NCBI GenBank assembly: GCA_002386405.1
Contig: DGIP01000087.1
Coordinates: forward strand, 1-22,812
Direction of reading: 5' to 3'
DNA from: Stenotrophomonas maltophilia
Lineage (GTDB): Bacteria; Pseudomonadota; Gammaproteobacteria; Xanthomonadales; Xanthomonadaceae
Length of the DNA stretch: 22,812 nt
Shown here piece after piece: positions 9,033 through 17,069 of this stretch. How positions within the stretch are numbered: the stretch's first letter is position 1; each line of letters starts with the position of its first letter. The notes under the pieces were generated by a model. It worked only from the letters and a program-made list of their open reading frames with translations, was not told where the DNA came from and did no database searches. The position numbers and the translations under genes were made by a program.

Positions 9033-9560
9033 TCAGAGCTTGAAAATAGTGTCGATGACCGAGCGCGACGTCGGGTTTGTCGTGTCGTCGGCCGCATACG
9101 CGGTGATCTGGAAAGTGGCCGTAGCGTTGTCGATCGGCAGGCCCTGGTCGTTTGAATTGGCGCCCGGTCCGCCACACTGGTCGATCTGGCGCACGCGCAC
9201 CGCCGGCGCGGCGGCATTGTCCTTGGCCAGGTCCCTGCCCCACTTGACCGGATCGAACCCGTCTTCGCAGTTCTGGGTGATGCTGGTGGCGTCGGCGACG
9301 AGGCTGTTGCTGGGCGGCGCTTCACGATCGGTGATCGCCTCCACGGCATCTTCCACGTTACGCACGGCGCCTTCGGTGTTCTGGAAGGAGCGGTTCGCGG
9401 CGCGGTAATTGGAGGCCATTTTTTCCTGCATGCCGGCCACCTGCATGCCGGCCACCCCGATCAGGGCGAGCAGCAGCAACATGATCAGTGCCACATACAG
9501 CACGGCACCGCGCTCTTGGCGGGGGGCCGGGCAAGGACGGTAACGGGGCGAACGGTTCAT
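9033..9560 (-). CDS. pilX: PilX minor pilin
   Basis: A 175-residue PilX-family pseudopilin, part of the tip/priming complex with PilV, PilW, FimU, PilE and PilY1. The N-terminus has the PilX_N pattern: ERG (Gly18 the likely cleavage residue), AVLYVALIMLLLLALIGV, then QEKMASNYR, the usual E-M-A-x-N segment. The +5 position is Val rather than Glu, as in GspK-like tip pseudopilins. The ATG lies 2 bases after the pilW stop, and the pilX stop is 11 bases before pilY1. The C-terminal half is typically poorly conserved. Confidence 0.9.
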   Translation of the reverse strand: MNRSPRYRPCPAPRQERGAVLYVALIMLLLLALIGVAGMQVAGMQEKMASNYRAANRSFQNTEGAVRNVEDAVEAITDREAPPSNSLVADATSITQNCEDGFDPVKWGRDLAKDNAAAPAVRVRQIDQCGGPGANSNDQGLPIDNATATFQITAYAADDTTNPTSRSVIDTIFKL

Positions 9561-9562
9561 GG

Positions 9563-10714
9563 TCAGTTCCCGAACAGACGGTTGCGCAGGGCAACGCTTA
9601 CTTCATAGGCGGTGCGATACCGCCCATCGGTAGCGGCATCCTGGTTGTAATTCACGCCCAGCACCCCGAGCGCGGCGGCCGCGTCGGTGGGCTTTGAGTT
9701 GGCATTGGTGCCGGCCCGATCGGCGCTGCGCGCGACCAGCCCGACCTGCACAAGGCCCACCCGCCGCCACTGTCCCGCGCCGGTTGCATTGGCTGCGGTG
9801 GTGACGCCGGAGGCCACGTTCTGCACGCTGATGTAGCCGCTGGGTGCTGTCGCGCCGGCGATCACGGCCGTCGAATCCAGCCCGTACATCAACTGCAGGT
9901 TCTCGATACCCTCGACCAGCTCTTCATTGATGGCATACACGCCGGCCGAGTTGGCGCGCGCGCGGCGCAGACCAGGACCGTTGGTACCGGCGCCGATGTA
10001 ATAGACCATCGACTCCGCGCGGTAGACCTGCGTGGGTTCGGGCTGCGGCGCATAGCGGGTAAGGTCCACGGTGCCGGCGGTAATCTTGTTGGACGCCAAC
10101 GTGCCGGCGAACACGTCAACGTTGTCACAGTTGGCAATGCCAAACATGGTCGGGGCGGCGATCCCGCCTTCGGTCAGGCGCTGCCAGCGATCCGAGGTGA
10201 GCGTGAGCTCCTGGCCGCTGATGGCGGTGACCGGCACACCTTCCGGCGCCAGGAACCGCAGCACCAGGATGTCGCTGCCGGCCATCGGCGCCGGGGTCAG
10301 GCCACTGATGGTCGCCGGCAGGTTGGCCGGCACGGTTCCGGCGCCCACATTGAGGGTATTCGTCGGCGCGGTACCGGCGGCTTCGTAGCCCTGGATGGCC
10401 ACGCTGAAGTCCAATGGACTGCCGCCGCCCGTGGCGGTGGTGGCCAACATGTTGTTCCGCGGGAGGCCGGTCTCCTTGATGAAATGGGCCTGGTCATTCA
10501 CGCAGCCCATGTGCCCGGCCATGCGGATGTCGCGCTCGAGGAAATCCAGCGCGAAACGGCCGTTTTCCTGCGCGCGGGCCACGCCCTCTGAAAGCCGCGA
10601 GGCCGAATGGGACGCGATGAAGACCTGGGTGATGCCCAGCATCAGGATCAGGCCGATGACCAGCGAGATCATCAGTTCGATCAGGGACAGACCTGCCTGG
10701 CGGCTGCGGAACAT
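9563..10714 (-). CDS. pilW: PilW minor pilin
   Basis: A 383-residue PilW-family minor pilin. Leader MFRSRQAG is followed by LSLIELMISLVIGLILMLGITQVF (Glu at +5) and by ENGRFALDFLERDIRMAGHMGC, characteristic of PilW. The start at 10714 has AAAGG about 7 bases upstream. A second in-frame ATG at 10729 overlaps the pilV stop as ATGA and would add five residues; both are plausible, and this one is preferred for its ribosome site. Works with FimU, PilV and PilX in priming pilus assembly and presenting PilY1. Confidence 0.9.
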   Translation of the reverse strand: MFRSRQAGLSLIELMISLVIGLILMLGITQVFIASHSASRLSEGVARAQENGRFALDFLERDIRMAGHMGCVNDQAHFIKETGLPRNNMLATTATGGGSPLDFSVAIQGYEAAGTAPTNTLNVGAGTVPANLPATISGLTPAPMAGSDILVLRFLAPEGVPVTAISGQELTLTSDRWQRLTEGGIAAPTMFGIANCDNVDVFAGTLASNKITAGTVDLTRYAPQPEPTQVYRAESMVYYIGAGTNGPGLRRARANSAGVYAINEELVEGIENLQLMYGLDSTAVIAGATAPSGYISVQNVASGVTTAANATGAGQWRRVGLVQVGLVARSADRAGTNANSKPTDAAAALGVLGVNYNQDAATDGRYRTAYEVSVALRNRLFGN

Positions 10715-10725
10715 GAGCGGACCTT

Positions 10726-11202
10726 TCATAGCTGGGTCTGGGTGCGGAAGGTGGTGGCGGCGTCCGGCGCGGTCTTGCTCCAGCGCTCGTCGGCCCAACT
10801 GATCTCGACCGTGGCCACGCCGTTGGCGACGGTGACGTTGGCTGCAGCGTTGTCGCCCAGTGCCTTGACCACCTGGCACTGCCAGCGCGCGATGTTCTGT
10901 TCCACGGTGACGGTGTTGATCGGCCGCGCGCACACGCCGGCGGCCGTCTTGCTGCCCGACGCGAACGTGGCGTTGCTGTACCACTCCGACGAATGGCGAT
11001 TGCTGCGCATCTGTTCGGTGAGGTCGTAGGCCAGGTTGGTGGCCTGGGTGCGGTAGTTGGCGCTCTGCACGTAGCGCACGTTCATGGTCTGCAGCAGCGC
11101 AAAGCCAAGCAGCCCAAACGCCAGCACCACCACGGCGACGAGCACCTCGAGCAGGCTGAAGCCGCGCTGGAGGCTGCGCGGACGGTACGGGGTGCGGATC
11201 AT
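10726..11202 (-). CDS. pilV: PilV minor pilin
   Basis: A 158-residue prepilin. The basic leader ends at Gly14, followed by FSLLEVLVAVVVLAFGLLGFALLQ (Glu at +5), typical of PilV, then a Tyr/Arg/Asn-rich segment with TQATNLAYDLTEQMRSN, which matches the PilV helix. The ATG overlaps the fimU TGA by four bases (ATGA), so translation is probably coupled; the longer upstream frame lies entirely in fimU. Cysteines in the C-terminal domain may form a disulfide. Confidence 0.92.
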   Translation of the reverse strand: MIRTPYRPRSLQRGFSLLEVLVAVVVLAFGLLGFALLQTMNVRYVQSANYRTQATNLAYDLTEQMRSNRHSSEWYSNATFASGSKTAAGVCARPINTVTVEQNIARWQCQVVKALGDNAAANVTVANGVATVEISWADERWSKTAPDAATTFRTQTQL

Positions 11203-11711
11203 TTGCAGGGTCCCTTGACGGTGGTGACCTGTCCGGAGGCGTTGATGGTCATCGTGCTCTGCAACGGCTGGTTGTCGCACTTCGCCGGACGCAGGGTGAC
11301 TTCCTGATCGCTGCCGTTACGGCGGCGGCCGCGCCCGTCGAACGCGATCATGTCACTGGGGCCGGTCACCGCCAGGGCGCTGTTGATGGACGCGTAGCGC
11401 AGCACGGTTTCGGAGTTGCTGAAGGCTGCGTCGCCATTGGTGTCGCTGAAGGCCAGCATCCCTACCGCCCACTTGCCGTCACAACTGGTGCCGGTGCTGC
11501 TGCCGCAGACCGCGCCCCCCTGGTTGTTGCGGATCGCGTCGCTGCGGGCCAGGTTGACCAGGCCGATCAGCTCGTTGTGCGCGGTGGCGATCCGGTTGGA
11601 ACGGATCAGGTTCTGGAAGTTCGGAAAGGCGATGGCAGCCACCACCCCGACCACCACGATGGTGACCATCAGCTCGATCAGTGTGAAGCCTTTGGACAGG
11701 CGTAAAGACAT
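11199..11711 (-). CDS. fimU: FimU/GspH-type minor pilin, first gene of the operon
   Basis: A 170-residue GspH/FimT-family pseudopilin. Leader MSLRLSKG is followed by FTLIELMVTIVVVGVVAAIAFPNF (Phe at +1, Glu at +5), then the GspH pattern NELIGLVNLARSDAIRNN...AVCGS. The C-terminus ends in GPCK and has no GRxR at the FimT position, and it heads the minor pilin operon, so FimU fits better than FimT. The ATG at 11711 has GGGGAG 6 bases upstream; the upstream extension lacks family similarity. Its own promoter was not recognised in the 163-bp gap, which holds several inverted repeats. Confidence 0.88.
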   Translation of the reverse strand: MSLRLSKGFTLIELMVTIVVVGVVAAIAFPNFQNLIRSNRIATAHNELIGLVNLARSDAIRNNQGGAVCGSSTGTSCDGKWAVGMLAFSDTNGDAAFSNSETVLRYASINSALAVTGPSDMIAFDGRGRRRNGSDQEVTLRPAKCDNQPLQSTMTINASGQVTTVKGPCK

Positions 11712-11785
11712 GGGACGCTCCCCAGCGTGATGACACGGACAATGGACGCCCCGCCGCCTGGCGGCAAGCGACAGCAGGACGAACG

Positions 11786-11824
11786 GTCGCCCGGAGGCGA
11801 CGGGCGTCAAACCGTTGACACCCG
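11786..11824. repeat. Two tandem hairpins between the LOG gene and fimU
   Basis: GTCGCC-cgga-GGCGAC (11786-11801) is followed at once by CGGGCGTCAA-accg-TTGACACCCG (11801-11824; 10-bp arms with one mismatch). Neither has a T run on either strand. They could be attenuated or rho-assisted termination of the upstream minus-strand gene (stop at 11875), or operator sites for the pilin operon. A third, tighter palindrome GCCGCC-T-GGCGGC is at about 11751-11763. Confidence 0.45.
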
Positions 11825-11874
11825 TACGGTTGGGCGGGGGTGGCGCGGGCTCCCGACCCGGCCACCCCGCTTGC

Positions 11875-13269
11875 TCAGGCCAGCACCCGGTAGCAGGGCT
11901 GGTACTCGCCCGAGATCTTCATCCGGCGCTGTTCGACGAAGGCGCGCAGGAGTTCATCCAGGGCCTGCATCATGTCGGCGTCGCCGTGGATCTCGAACGG
12001 GCCGAACTGCTCGATCCGGCGCATGCCGTCTTCCTTCACGTTGCCGGCGACGATGCCGGAGAACGCGCGGCGCAGGTCGGCCGCCAGTGCGTGCGGCGGA
12101 CGCCCGTGGTGCAGGTCCAGCGCGGCCATCGCTTCATGGGTCGGCACGAACGGCTGCTGGTACTCCCACGGAATCTCGATGGACCAGTTGAAGAAGAACG
12201 AATCCTTCTGCACCAAGCGGTGTTCGCGCACGCGCTTGATGCCGGCCGACATCTGCCGGGCCACCGCCACCGGGTCACCGATGATGATCTGGTAGCGCTC
12301 GGCCGCGGCATCGCCCAGGGTCAGGCGGATGAAGCGGTCGATCTGCTCGAAGTACGGCGCGGCCACGGTCGGGCCGGTCAGGATCAGCGGGAACGGCAGG
12401 TCCTTGTTCTCCTCGCGCAGCAGGATGCCGAGCAGGTACAGGATCTCTTCGGCGGTGCCGACGCCGCCGGCGAACACGATGATGCCGTGGCCGATGCGCA
12501 CGAACGCTTCGAGACGCTTCTCGATGTCCGGCATGATCACCAGGTGGTTCACGATCGGGTTCGGCGACTCGGCGGCGATGATGCCCGGCTCGGTCAGGCC
12601 GATGTAGCGCGTGGTGTGCTTGCGCTGCTTGGCATGGGCAATGGTGGCGCCCTTCATCGGGCCCTTCATCGCGCCCGGGCCGCAGCCGGTGCAGATGTCC
12701 AGGCCGCGCAGGCCCAGCTCGTAGCCGACCTGCTTGGTGTACAGGTACTCATCGCGGCCGATCGAATGGCCGCCCCAGCACACCACCAGGTTGGGGTCGC
12801 CCGGGTTGAGGATGCGCGCGTTGCGCAGCAGCCCGAACACGGCGTTGGTGATGCCCTCGGAGGATTCCAGCTCGGCCGCGTAGGCCGGGCCCATCTCAAT
12901 GGCCATGTAGGCCAGGTCGCGCACGACCGCGAACAGCAGTTCGGCCACGCCGCGGATGATCTCGCCATCCACGAATGCCATCGCCGGCGCATTGACCAGG
13001 TCGATGCGTACGCCACGGTCCTGCTGGGCGACCTGGATGTCGAAATCCGGGTACAGATCGCGCGCCGCGCGCGGATCGTCCGATGCACTGCCACTGGTCA
13101 GCACGGCCAGCGCGCAACGGCGCAGCAGCTCGTGCATGCCACCGCCGGATGCATCGCGCAGGCGCGCCACTTCAGCGCGCGACAGCACATCCAGCCCACC
13201 GCGCGGGTAGATCCGCGCGTCCTGCACCGGCAGCGTGCGCGCCGGCTTTTCGGTGATCGTCATTTCCAT
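11875..13269 (-). CDS. ppnN: PpnN-like nucleotide 5'-monophosphate nucleosidase (LOG family)
   Basis: A 464-residue homologue of E. coli PpnN/YgdH (~454 residues), which splits purine and pyrimidine nucleoside monophosphates into base and ribose 5-phosphate and responds to (p)ppGpp. The central Rossmann-like LOG domain shows TGCGPGAMKGPMKGATI (194-210) and FAGGVGTAEEI (266-276), the counterpart of PGGxGTxxE; here Ala replaces the usual Pro. N- and C-terminal regions flank it as in PpnN, and the protein is about twice the size of small LOG cytokinin-activating enzymes. The ATG at 13269 has GAGGA about 10 bases upstream; ATG 13263 is an alternative. It is a single gene with its own likely promoter. 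The older label, lysine decarboxylase, does not fit. Confidence 0.9.
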   Translation of the reverse strand: MEMTITEKPARTLPVQDARIYPRGGLDVLSRAEVARLRDASGGGMHELLRRCALAVLTSGSASDDPRAARDLYPDFDIQVAQQDRGVRIDLVNAPAMAFVDGEIIRGVAELLFAVVRDLAYMAIEMGPAYAAELESSEGITNAVFGLLRNARILNPGDPNLVVCWGGHSIGRDEYLYTKQVGYELGLRGLDICTGCGPGAMKGPMKGATIAHAKQRKHTTRYIGLTEPGIIAAESPNPIVNHLVIMPDIEKRLEAFVRIGHGIIVFAGGVGTAEEILYLLGILLREENKDLPFPLILTGPTVAAPYFEQIDRFIRLTLGDAAAERYQIIIGDPVAVARQMSAGIKRVREHRLVQKDSFFFNWSIEIPWEYQQPFVPTHEAMAALDLHHGRPPHALAADLRRAFSGIVAGNVKEDGMRRIEQFGPFEIHGDADMMQALDELLRAFVEQRRMKISGEYQPCYRVLA

Positions 13270-13294
13270 TCTTTTCGCTTCCTCAAGGTTGCCG

Positions 13295-13322
13295 ACTGTA
13301 CCGCTGCCCCCTTAAAAAGCAA
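13295..13322 (-). promoter_or_regulatory. Candidate promoter of the PpnN-like gene
   Basis: TTGCTT (13322-13317) and TACAGT (13300-13295) are spaced by 16 bases on the minus strand, about 26 bases upstream of the ATG. The -35 box overlaps the T run of the preceding terminator, an economical arrangement also seen elsewhere. Confidence 0.4.
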
Positions 13323-13345
13323 AACGGCCGGGAAACCCGACCGTT
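13313..13345 (-). terminator. Terminator, distal of two hairpins after the TonB-dependent receptor
   Basis: AACGGCCGGG (13323-13332) pairs with CCCGACCGTT (13336-13345) over 10 positions with one mismatch and an AAA loop. The minus strand then reads TTGCTTTTTAA. It separates the receptor gene from the PpnN-like gene. Confidence 0.7.
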
Positions 13346-13476
13346 GGATGCGTTTCGACCCCGGCGACGCCACGGGGGCTGCCGTACGTGCGCGTTTTTC
13401 GCGCAACCGAACGAGCATACGCCCATCCATCGAACCAGGCAAGCACCCTCGCCCGCCGCCGTGCCGCACACAGCAG

Positions 13477-13500
13477 AACGGCCGGGTTTCCCCGGCCGTT
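13477..13500 (-). terminator. Perfect GC-rich hairpin directly after the TonB-dependent receptor
   Basis: Perfect 10-bp arms AACGGCCGGG and CCCGGCCGTT enclose a TTTC loop, 29 bases past the receptor stop. No clear T run follows on either strand, so it may be a weak terminator or a stem protecting the mRNA 3' end. Its arm sequence is the same as that of the hairpin at 13323. Confidence 0.5.
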
Positions 13501-13528
13501 CCTCTTACCTTGCCACTACCTCAGTTCA

Positions 13529-16500
13529 TCAGAACTGGTAACGGAAGCCCAGCTGTACCGACCACTGCGAGACACCGACGTCGAAGCCGTCTGCGTCGTT
13601 GTTGGCCACTGCCGGCTCGTCCGCGCCGCGGAAGTTGTACACGTACTTGCCGTCCTTGATGCCCTGCAGGGTGGCCACACGCGCATCGGCGAAGAAGCCG
13701 TAGTCGTAGATGTTGCCCCAGTCCTTGTTGATCATGTTGCCGACGTTCTGGATATCCAGCCAGATCTCCGACTTGTGACCCTTCATGAAGCCCGGCAGTT
13801 CCTGGCTGATGCGCAGGTCGAAGGTGTTGATCCAGCCGGTACGGAACTGGTTGGCCGGGGCGGCCTGGCCGGCGTACTTGGCCAGCTGCGGGTTGTTCTT
13901 CAGCCACTCGAAGAACGAGGCCTCCATGGCCGGATCGGCGGTGAACTGGCCGGTCGCGGTCAGGTTGCCGAACAGCACGTCGCCCGGGCCGGTCGGCACG
14001 TAGAACAGGTCGTTCGCGGAACGGCTGTCGCCGTTGGCGTCGTTCACGTAGACGTAGCTGTACGGACGGCCGCTGCGGCCTTCGTAGACCAGGCCGACGC
14101 GGGTTTCGTAGTCACCGAAGAACTTGTGCTTCCAGTTCAGCGCACCCGACAGGCGGTCGCGGATCTGGTAGCGCGAGGTGTTCTCGATCTCGTCATTGGC
14201 GTTGAAGGCGTACTGGTAGCCCCAGCCCGAGCTGGCGGTGGAGCTGGTCAGCGTGCCGACTTCGGTGGCATCGGTGTAGGTGTAGCCCAGGTTCCAGGAC
14301 CAGTCGCTGGCGGCATCCCACGGCTTGGCCAGCGAGACGGTGAACTGCGAGGTGCGGCCCTTGTCGGTGTTGGCGATCTCGTACACCGAGTCGTAGGCCA
14401 TGTTGCGGCCTGCGCGGGCGTTGCCGGTCGCCCAGGCATTGCCGGTGCTGCCGCGGGAGTAATACATGTCACGGCCGTCCGGACCCTGGTACTGCACCGG
14501 ACCCAGGTTCAGGTTCTTGTAGTACAGGGCGTCCTTGACCTTGGTGACCAGCAGCTCAGCCGAGGCCACGATGCCGTACCACGGGGTCTCGTGGTCGAAG
14601 GCCAGGTTGGCCTTGTACACCGACGGCATGTTGAAGTCGCTGCCGACGAAGTTGACGTTCTGGCGGTTCGAGCCCGGCGTGGTCGGGACCGGCTGGGTGT
14701 CCTTGTTCGGGCTGAACGGCAGCGCCGGGTTGTAGCCGTTGGTGTAGGTGTAGACCGAATTGTTGAAGCCGGTCGCCGAGTAGCTGTTGCTCAGCCACAC
14801 CTGCGGGGCGTCACCCTGGAACAGGCCCACGCCGCCGCGCAGCTGGGTCTGGCGCTCGGTGTCGAAGGTGTAGTTGAAGCCCGCGCGCGGCTGGACCAGG
14901 AACTTGTTGCTCAGCACTTCGCTGTTGTCGAGACCGAAGAATGCCGAGGCCGGGGCGTTGTAGGCCGGGGCCGGGCTGGTGTCGGCACGGTCGGCGCGCA
15001 CGCCCAGGGTCAGGGTCAGGTTGTTGTTGACGTACCAGGTGTCCTGCACGAACAGGGCCAGGTTGCTGAACTTGTAGTCAGCCGGAATCGAGCCCGGGGT
15101 GCGCTCCGGATTGTAGTTGTAGCTGCTCCAGCGGCCGGCAGCGAAGTTGTCCAGGCCGTAGAAGGTGTAGGCGCCCCACGAGTTGGCACCGAAGTAGTTG
15201 TAGATGTCGTTGGTGTCGTACGACGCACCGAACTTGACGTCGTGGTCACCCAGGGTCCAGGTACCGGCAGCGTAGTAGTTCCACGCCTTGGTCTCCAGGA
15301 TGTTGTTCTGGGAGTTGACTTCGGTACCGAGGTACAGCGAGTCGCCGGACGGCGAGGCTTCGGTACCCTGGAAGAAGATGCGGATGCTCGGCGCGTCGGT
15401 CGAGACATTACGGATCGCCGAGTACTCGCGGTACGAGGCCTTCAGCTCGGTCGAGAAGTTCGGGGTCCAGTCGCTGAACAGCTGGGCGACGTAGCTCTCG
15501 TTGGTCTTGTCGTGCTGGTACCAGTACGAGCTCAACGAGGCCGAGCTGGTGGTCATGCCGTTGATGCGCAGCTTGCTCTGGTCGATCTTGCTGTAACGGA
15601 TGTTGGCACGGTGGTTGTCGCTGATGTTCCAGTCCAGCTTCAGCGCGTACTCTTCCATCTCCGTATCGCCATTGCTTTCCAGGCCACCGGCGGCAATGCC
15701 GTAGCCTTCAGCAATCTGCTGCGCACGGGTCACGTCGGCCAGGGTGAACTGCGGGTTGGCCTTGCCCAGCGCGGTGCCGCTCAGGTCGGCGCCCGGGGCG
15801 GCCTGCTTGAACTTTTCGTAGTTGGCGAAGAAGAACAGCTTGTCCTTCACGATCGGGCCGCCCACGGTCATGCCGTAGGTTTCTTCCTTGGTGAAGCCGT
15901 TGAACTTCTGGCCTTCCGGGTTGTCGCCGAACCAGTCGCCGTCACGGTAGGTGCCGTAGACCGAGCCGTGGAATTCGTTGGTACCGGACTTGGTCACCGC
16001 GTTGACGGTGGCACCGGCGGCGGCAGCGATGCTGACGTCGTAGTTGGACAGGTTGATGTCCAGCGCTTCAATGGCTTCCATGGCGACCGGCTGGCGGCGG
16101 GTCGGCATGTTGTTGCCTTCCAGGCCGAAGGTGTCGCTGGCGGACACGCCGTCGATGTTGATCGAGTTGAAGCGCGGGTTCTGGCCACCGGCCGAGATCG
16201 AGCCCGAGGCGCGGTCGATGAAGGTCACGCGCGGGTCAAGACGCATCAGGTCCTGGATGTTGCCGCCGATCGACGGGGCCGTCTCGATCTGCTGCTGGCT
16301 GATGTTGGTGCCCGAGCCCATCTTGGTGGAGCTGAACACTTCCGAGCCGCCGGCCACGGCCACGACCTGCACCGCTTCCAGGTTGGTAGCGGCCACGTCG
16401 CCGGTCAGGGCGGCGTTGACGGTACCGGTCTGGTTCACGCCCAGGTACACGCCTTCTTCGGTCTTGGTGCCTTCACCGGACTTGGTGATGGTGATGGTGT

Positions 16501-16747
16501 ACGGACCACCCACGCGCAGGCCGCGCGCGTTGTAACGACCCGCAGCATCGGTGGTGGCGCGGCTGACCGTGCCCGACTCGGTGTGCGTGATCGTGACTTC
16601 GGCGCCAGCAACAGGCTGGCCAGCGGCAGACATGACCTGGCCGCCGACACCGGCAGAGGTGCTCTGGGCGAAGGCGGGGGCGGCAGCAAGTACTGCCATG
16701 AGGCCAAGGGTGAGCTTGGACATCCGGAGACAGCGTGGGTCGATCAT
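13529..16747 (-). CDS. TonB-dependent outer-membrane receptor, Oar-like, with carboxypeptidase-regulatory-like domain
   Basis: A 1072-residue receptor. The signal peptide ends near AFA-QS (cut after ~27). A CarboxypepD_reg-like Ig fold follows (~33-115, GGQVMSAAGQPVAGAEVTIT), then a TonB-box-like LEAVQVVA (~123-130), a plug domain with NPRFNSINIDGVSASD, and a long 22-strand-type barrel with VGGPIVKDKLFFFANYE, ending in an aromatic Phe (GFRYQF), the usual outer-membrane insertion signal. Oar-like receptors take up or move substrates that are mostly unknown; no enzyme or TonB gene beside it hints at one. The ATG at 16747 (MIDPRC) is chosen because GAGG lies 9 bases upstream; ATG 16723 lacks a site and ATG 16807 would precede a long non-secretory leader. 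Confidence 0.93.
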   Translation of the reverse strand: MIDPRCLRMSKLTLGLMAVLAAAPAFAQSTSAGVGGQVMSAAGQPVAGAEVTITHTESGTVSRATTDAAGRYNARGLRVGGPYTITITKSGEGTKTEEGVYLGVNQTGTVNAALTGDVAATNLEAVQVVAVAGGSEVFSSTKMGSGTNISQQQIETAPSIGGNIQDLMRLDPRVTFIDRASGSISAGGQNPRFNSINIDGVSASDTFGLEGNNMPTRRQPVAMEAIEALDINLSNYDVSIAAAAGATVNAVTKSGTNEFHGSVYGTYRDGDWFGDNPEGQKFNGFTKEETYGMTVGGPIVKDKLFFFANYEKFKQAAPGADLSGTALGKANPQFTLADVTRAQQIAEGYGIAAGGLESNGDTEMEEYALKLDWNISDNHRANIRYSKIDQSKLRINGMTTSSASLSSYWYQHDKTNESYVAQLFSDWTPNFSTELKASYREYSAIRNVSTDAPSIRIFFQGTEASPSGDSLYLGTEVNSQNNILETKAWNYYAAGTWTLGDHDVKFGASYDTNDIYNYFGANSWGAYTFYGLDNFAAGRWSSYNYNPERTPGSIPADYKFSNLALFVQDTWYVNNNLTLTLGVRADRADTSPAPAYNAPASAFFGLDNSEVLSNKFLVQPRAGFNYTFDTERQTQLRGGVGLFQGDAPQVWLSNSYSATGFNNSVYTYTNGYNPALPFSPNKDTQPVPTTPGSNRQNVNFVGSDFNMPSVYKANLAFDHETPWYGIVASAELLVTKVKDALYYKNLNLGPVQYQGPDGRDMYYSRGSTGNAWATGNARAGRNMAYDSVYEIANTDKGRTSQFTVSLAKPWDAASDWSWNLGYTYTDATEVGTLTSSTASSGWGYQYAFNANDEIENTSRYQIRDRLSGALNWKHKFFGDYETRVGLVYEGRSGRPYSYVYVNDANGDSRSANDLFYVPTGPGDVLFGNLTATGQFTADPAMEASFFEWLKNNPQLAKYAGQAAPANQFRTGWINTFDLRISQELPGFMKGHKSEIWLDIQNVGNMINKDWGNIYDYGFFADARVATLQGIKDGKYVYNFRGADEPAVANNDADGFDVGVSQWSVQLGFRYQF

Positions 16748-17069
16748 TGGGAGTAGCCTCGATGCGAGTTGGCGATGGCGGAAAAAAAAGCGCGCCCAAG
16801 CAGCCATTCAGCGGCTGTCTGGACTTTTATCTGGGTTCCCTTGCCGCAGGCTGGTTTCAGCCGCAACGGTTAACACTAGATTAACACGATAAGCCCGCCA
16901 TATGACCGTTTGGCGACAAAACACACGCCATCACAACGCGATCGTGACGCCTTCTTCACATTTGGCTGAACAGGGCGCGATGCCGGGTTCTTTCGCGTTC
17001 AGGGTCGAGCGCGCCGGCATGCGCGGGCGGGCTTCACATCAAGGGTAAGTCGCGGCTGTTGCCAGCCGG
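16748..17069. other. 322-bp intergenic region upstream of the TonB-dependent receptor
   Basis: No credible gene. The receptor-proximal part is unusually AT-rich for this window. It holds an A8 run (16782-16789), an inverted repeat CAGCC-N7-GGCTG near 16801, and the direct repeat TTAACAC at 16870-16876 and 16881-16887. A short hairpin CGGCTG-TTGC-CAGCCG (17053-17068) directly follows the SDR stop but has no T run. No convincing sigma70 promoter was found, so the receptor may use an activator or another sigma factor. Confidence 0.5.

Noticed and set aside
6550..9408. Long plus-strand open frame opposite pilY1 and pilX.
   Set aside because: It mirrors the minus-strand genes base for base, is rich in Arg/Val/Gly/His as antisense frames in GC-rich DNA are, and shows no domain; the minus strand encodes clear PilY1.
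13388..16756. 1122-codon plus-strand open frame opposite the TonB-dependent receptor.
   Set aside because: Antisense shadow of a recognised receptor with signal peptide and C-terminal Phe; low-complexity Val/Gly/Arg/His composition and no start site.
16748..16807. Longer start (ATG at 16807) for the TonB-dependent receptor.
   Set aside because: It would put ~20 aromatic and basic residues ahead of a normal signal peptide, while GAGG lies correctly before ATG 16747.
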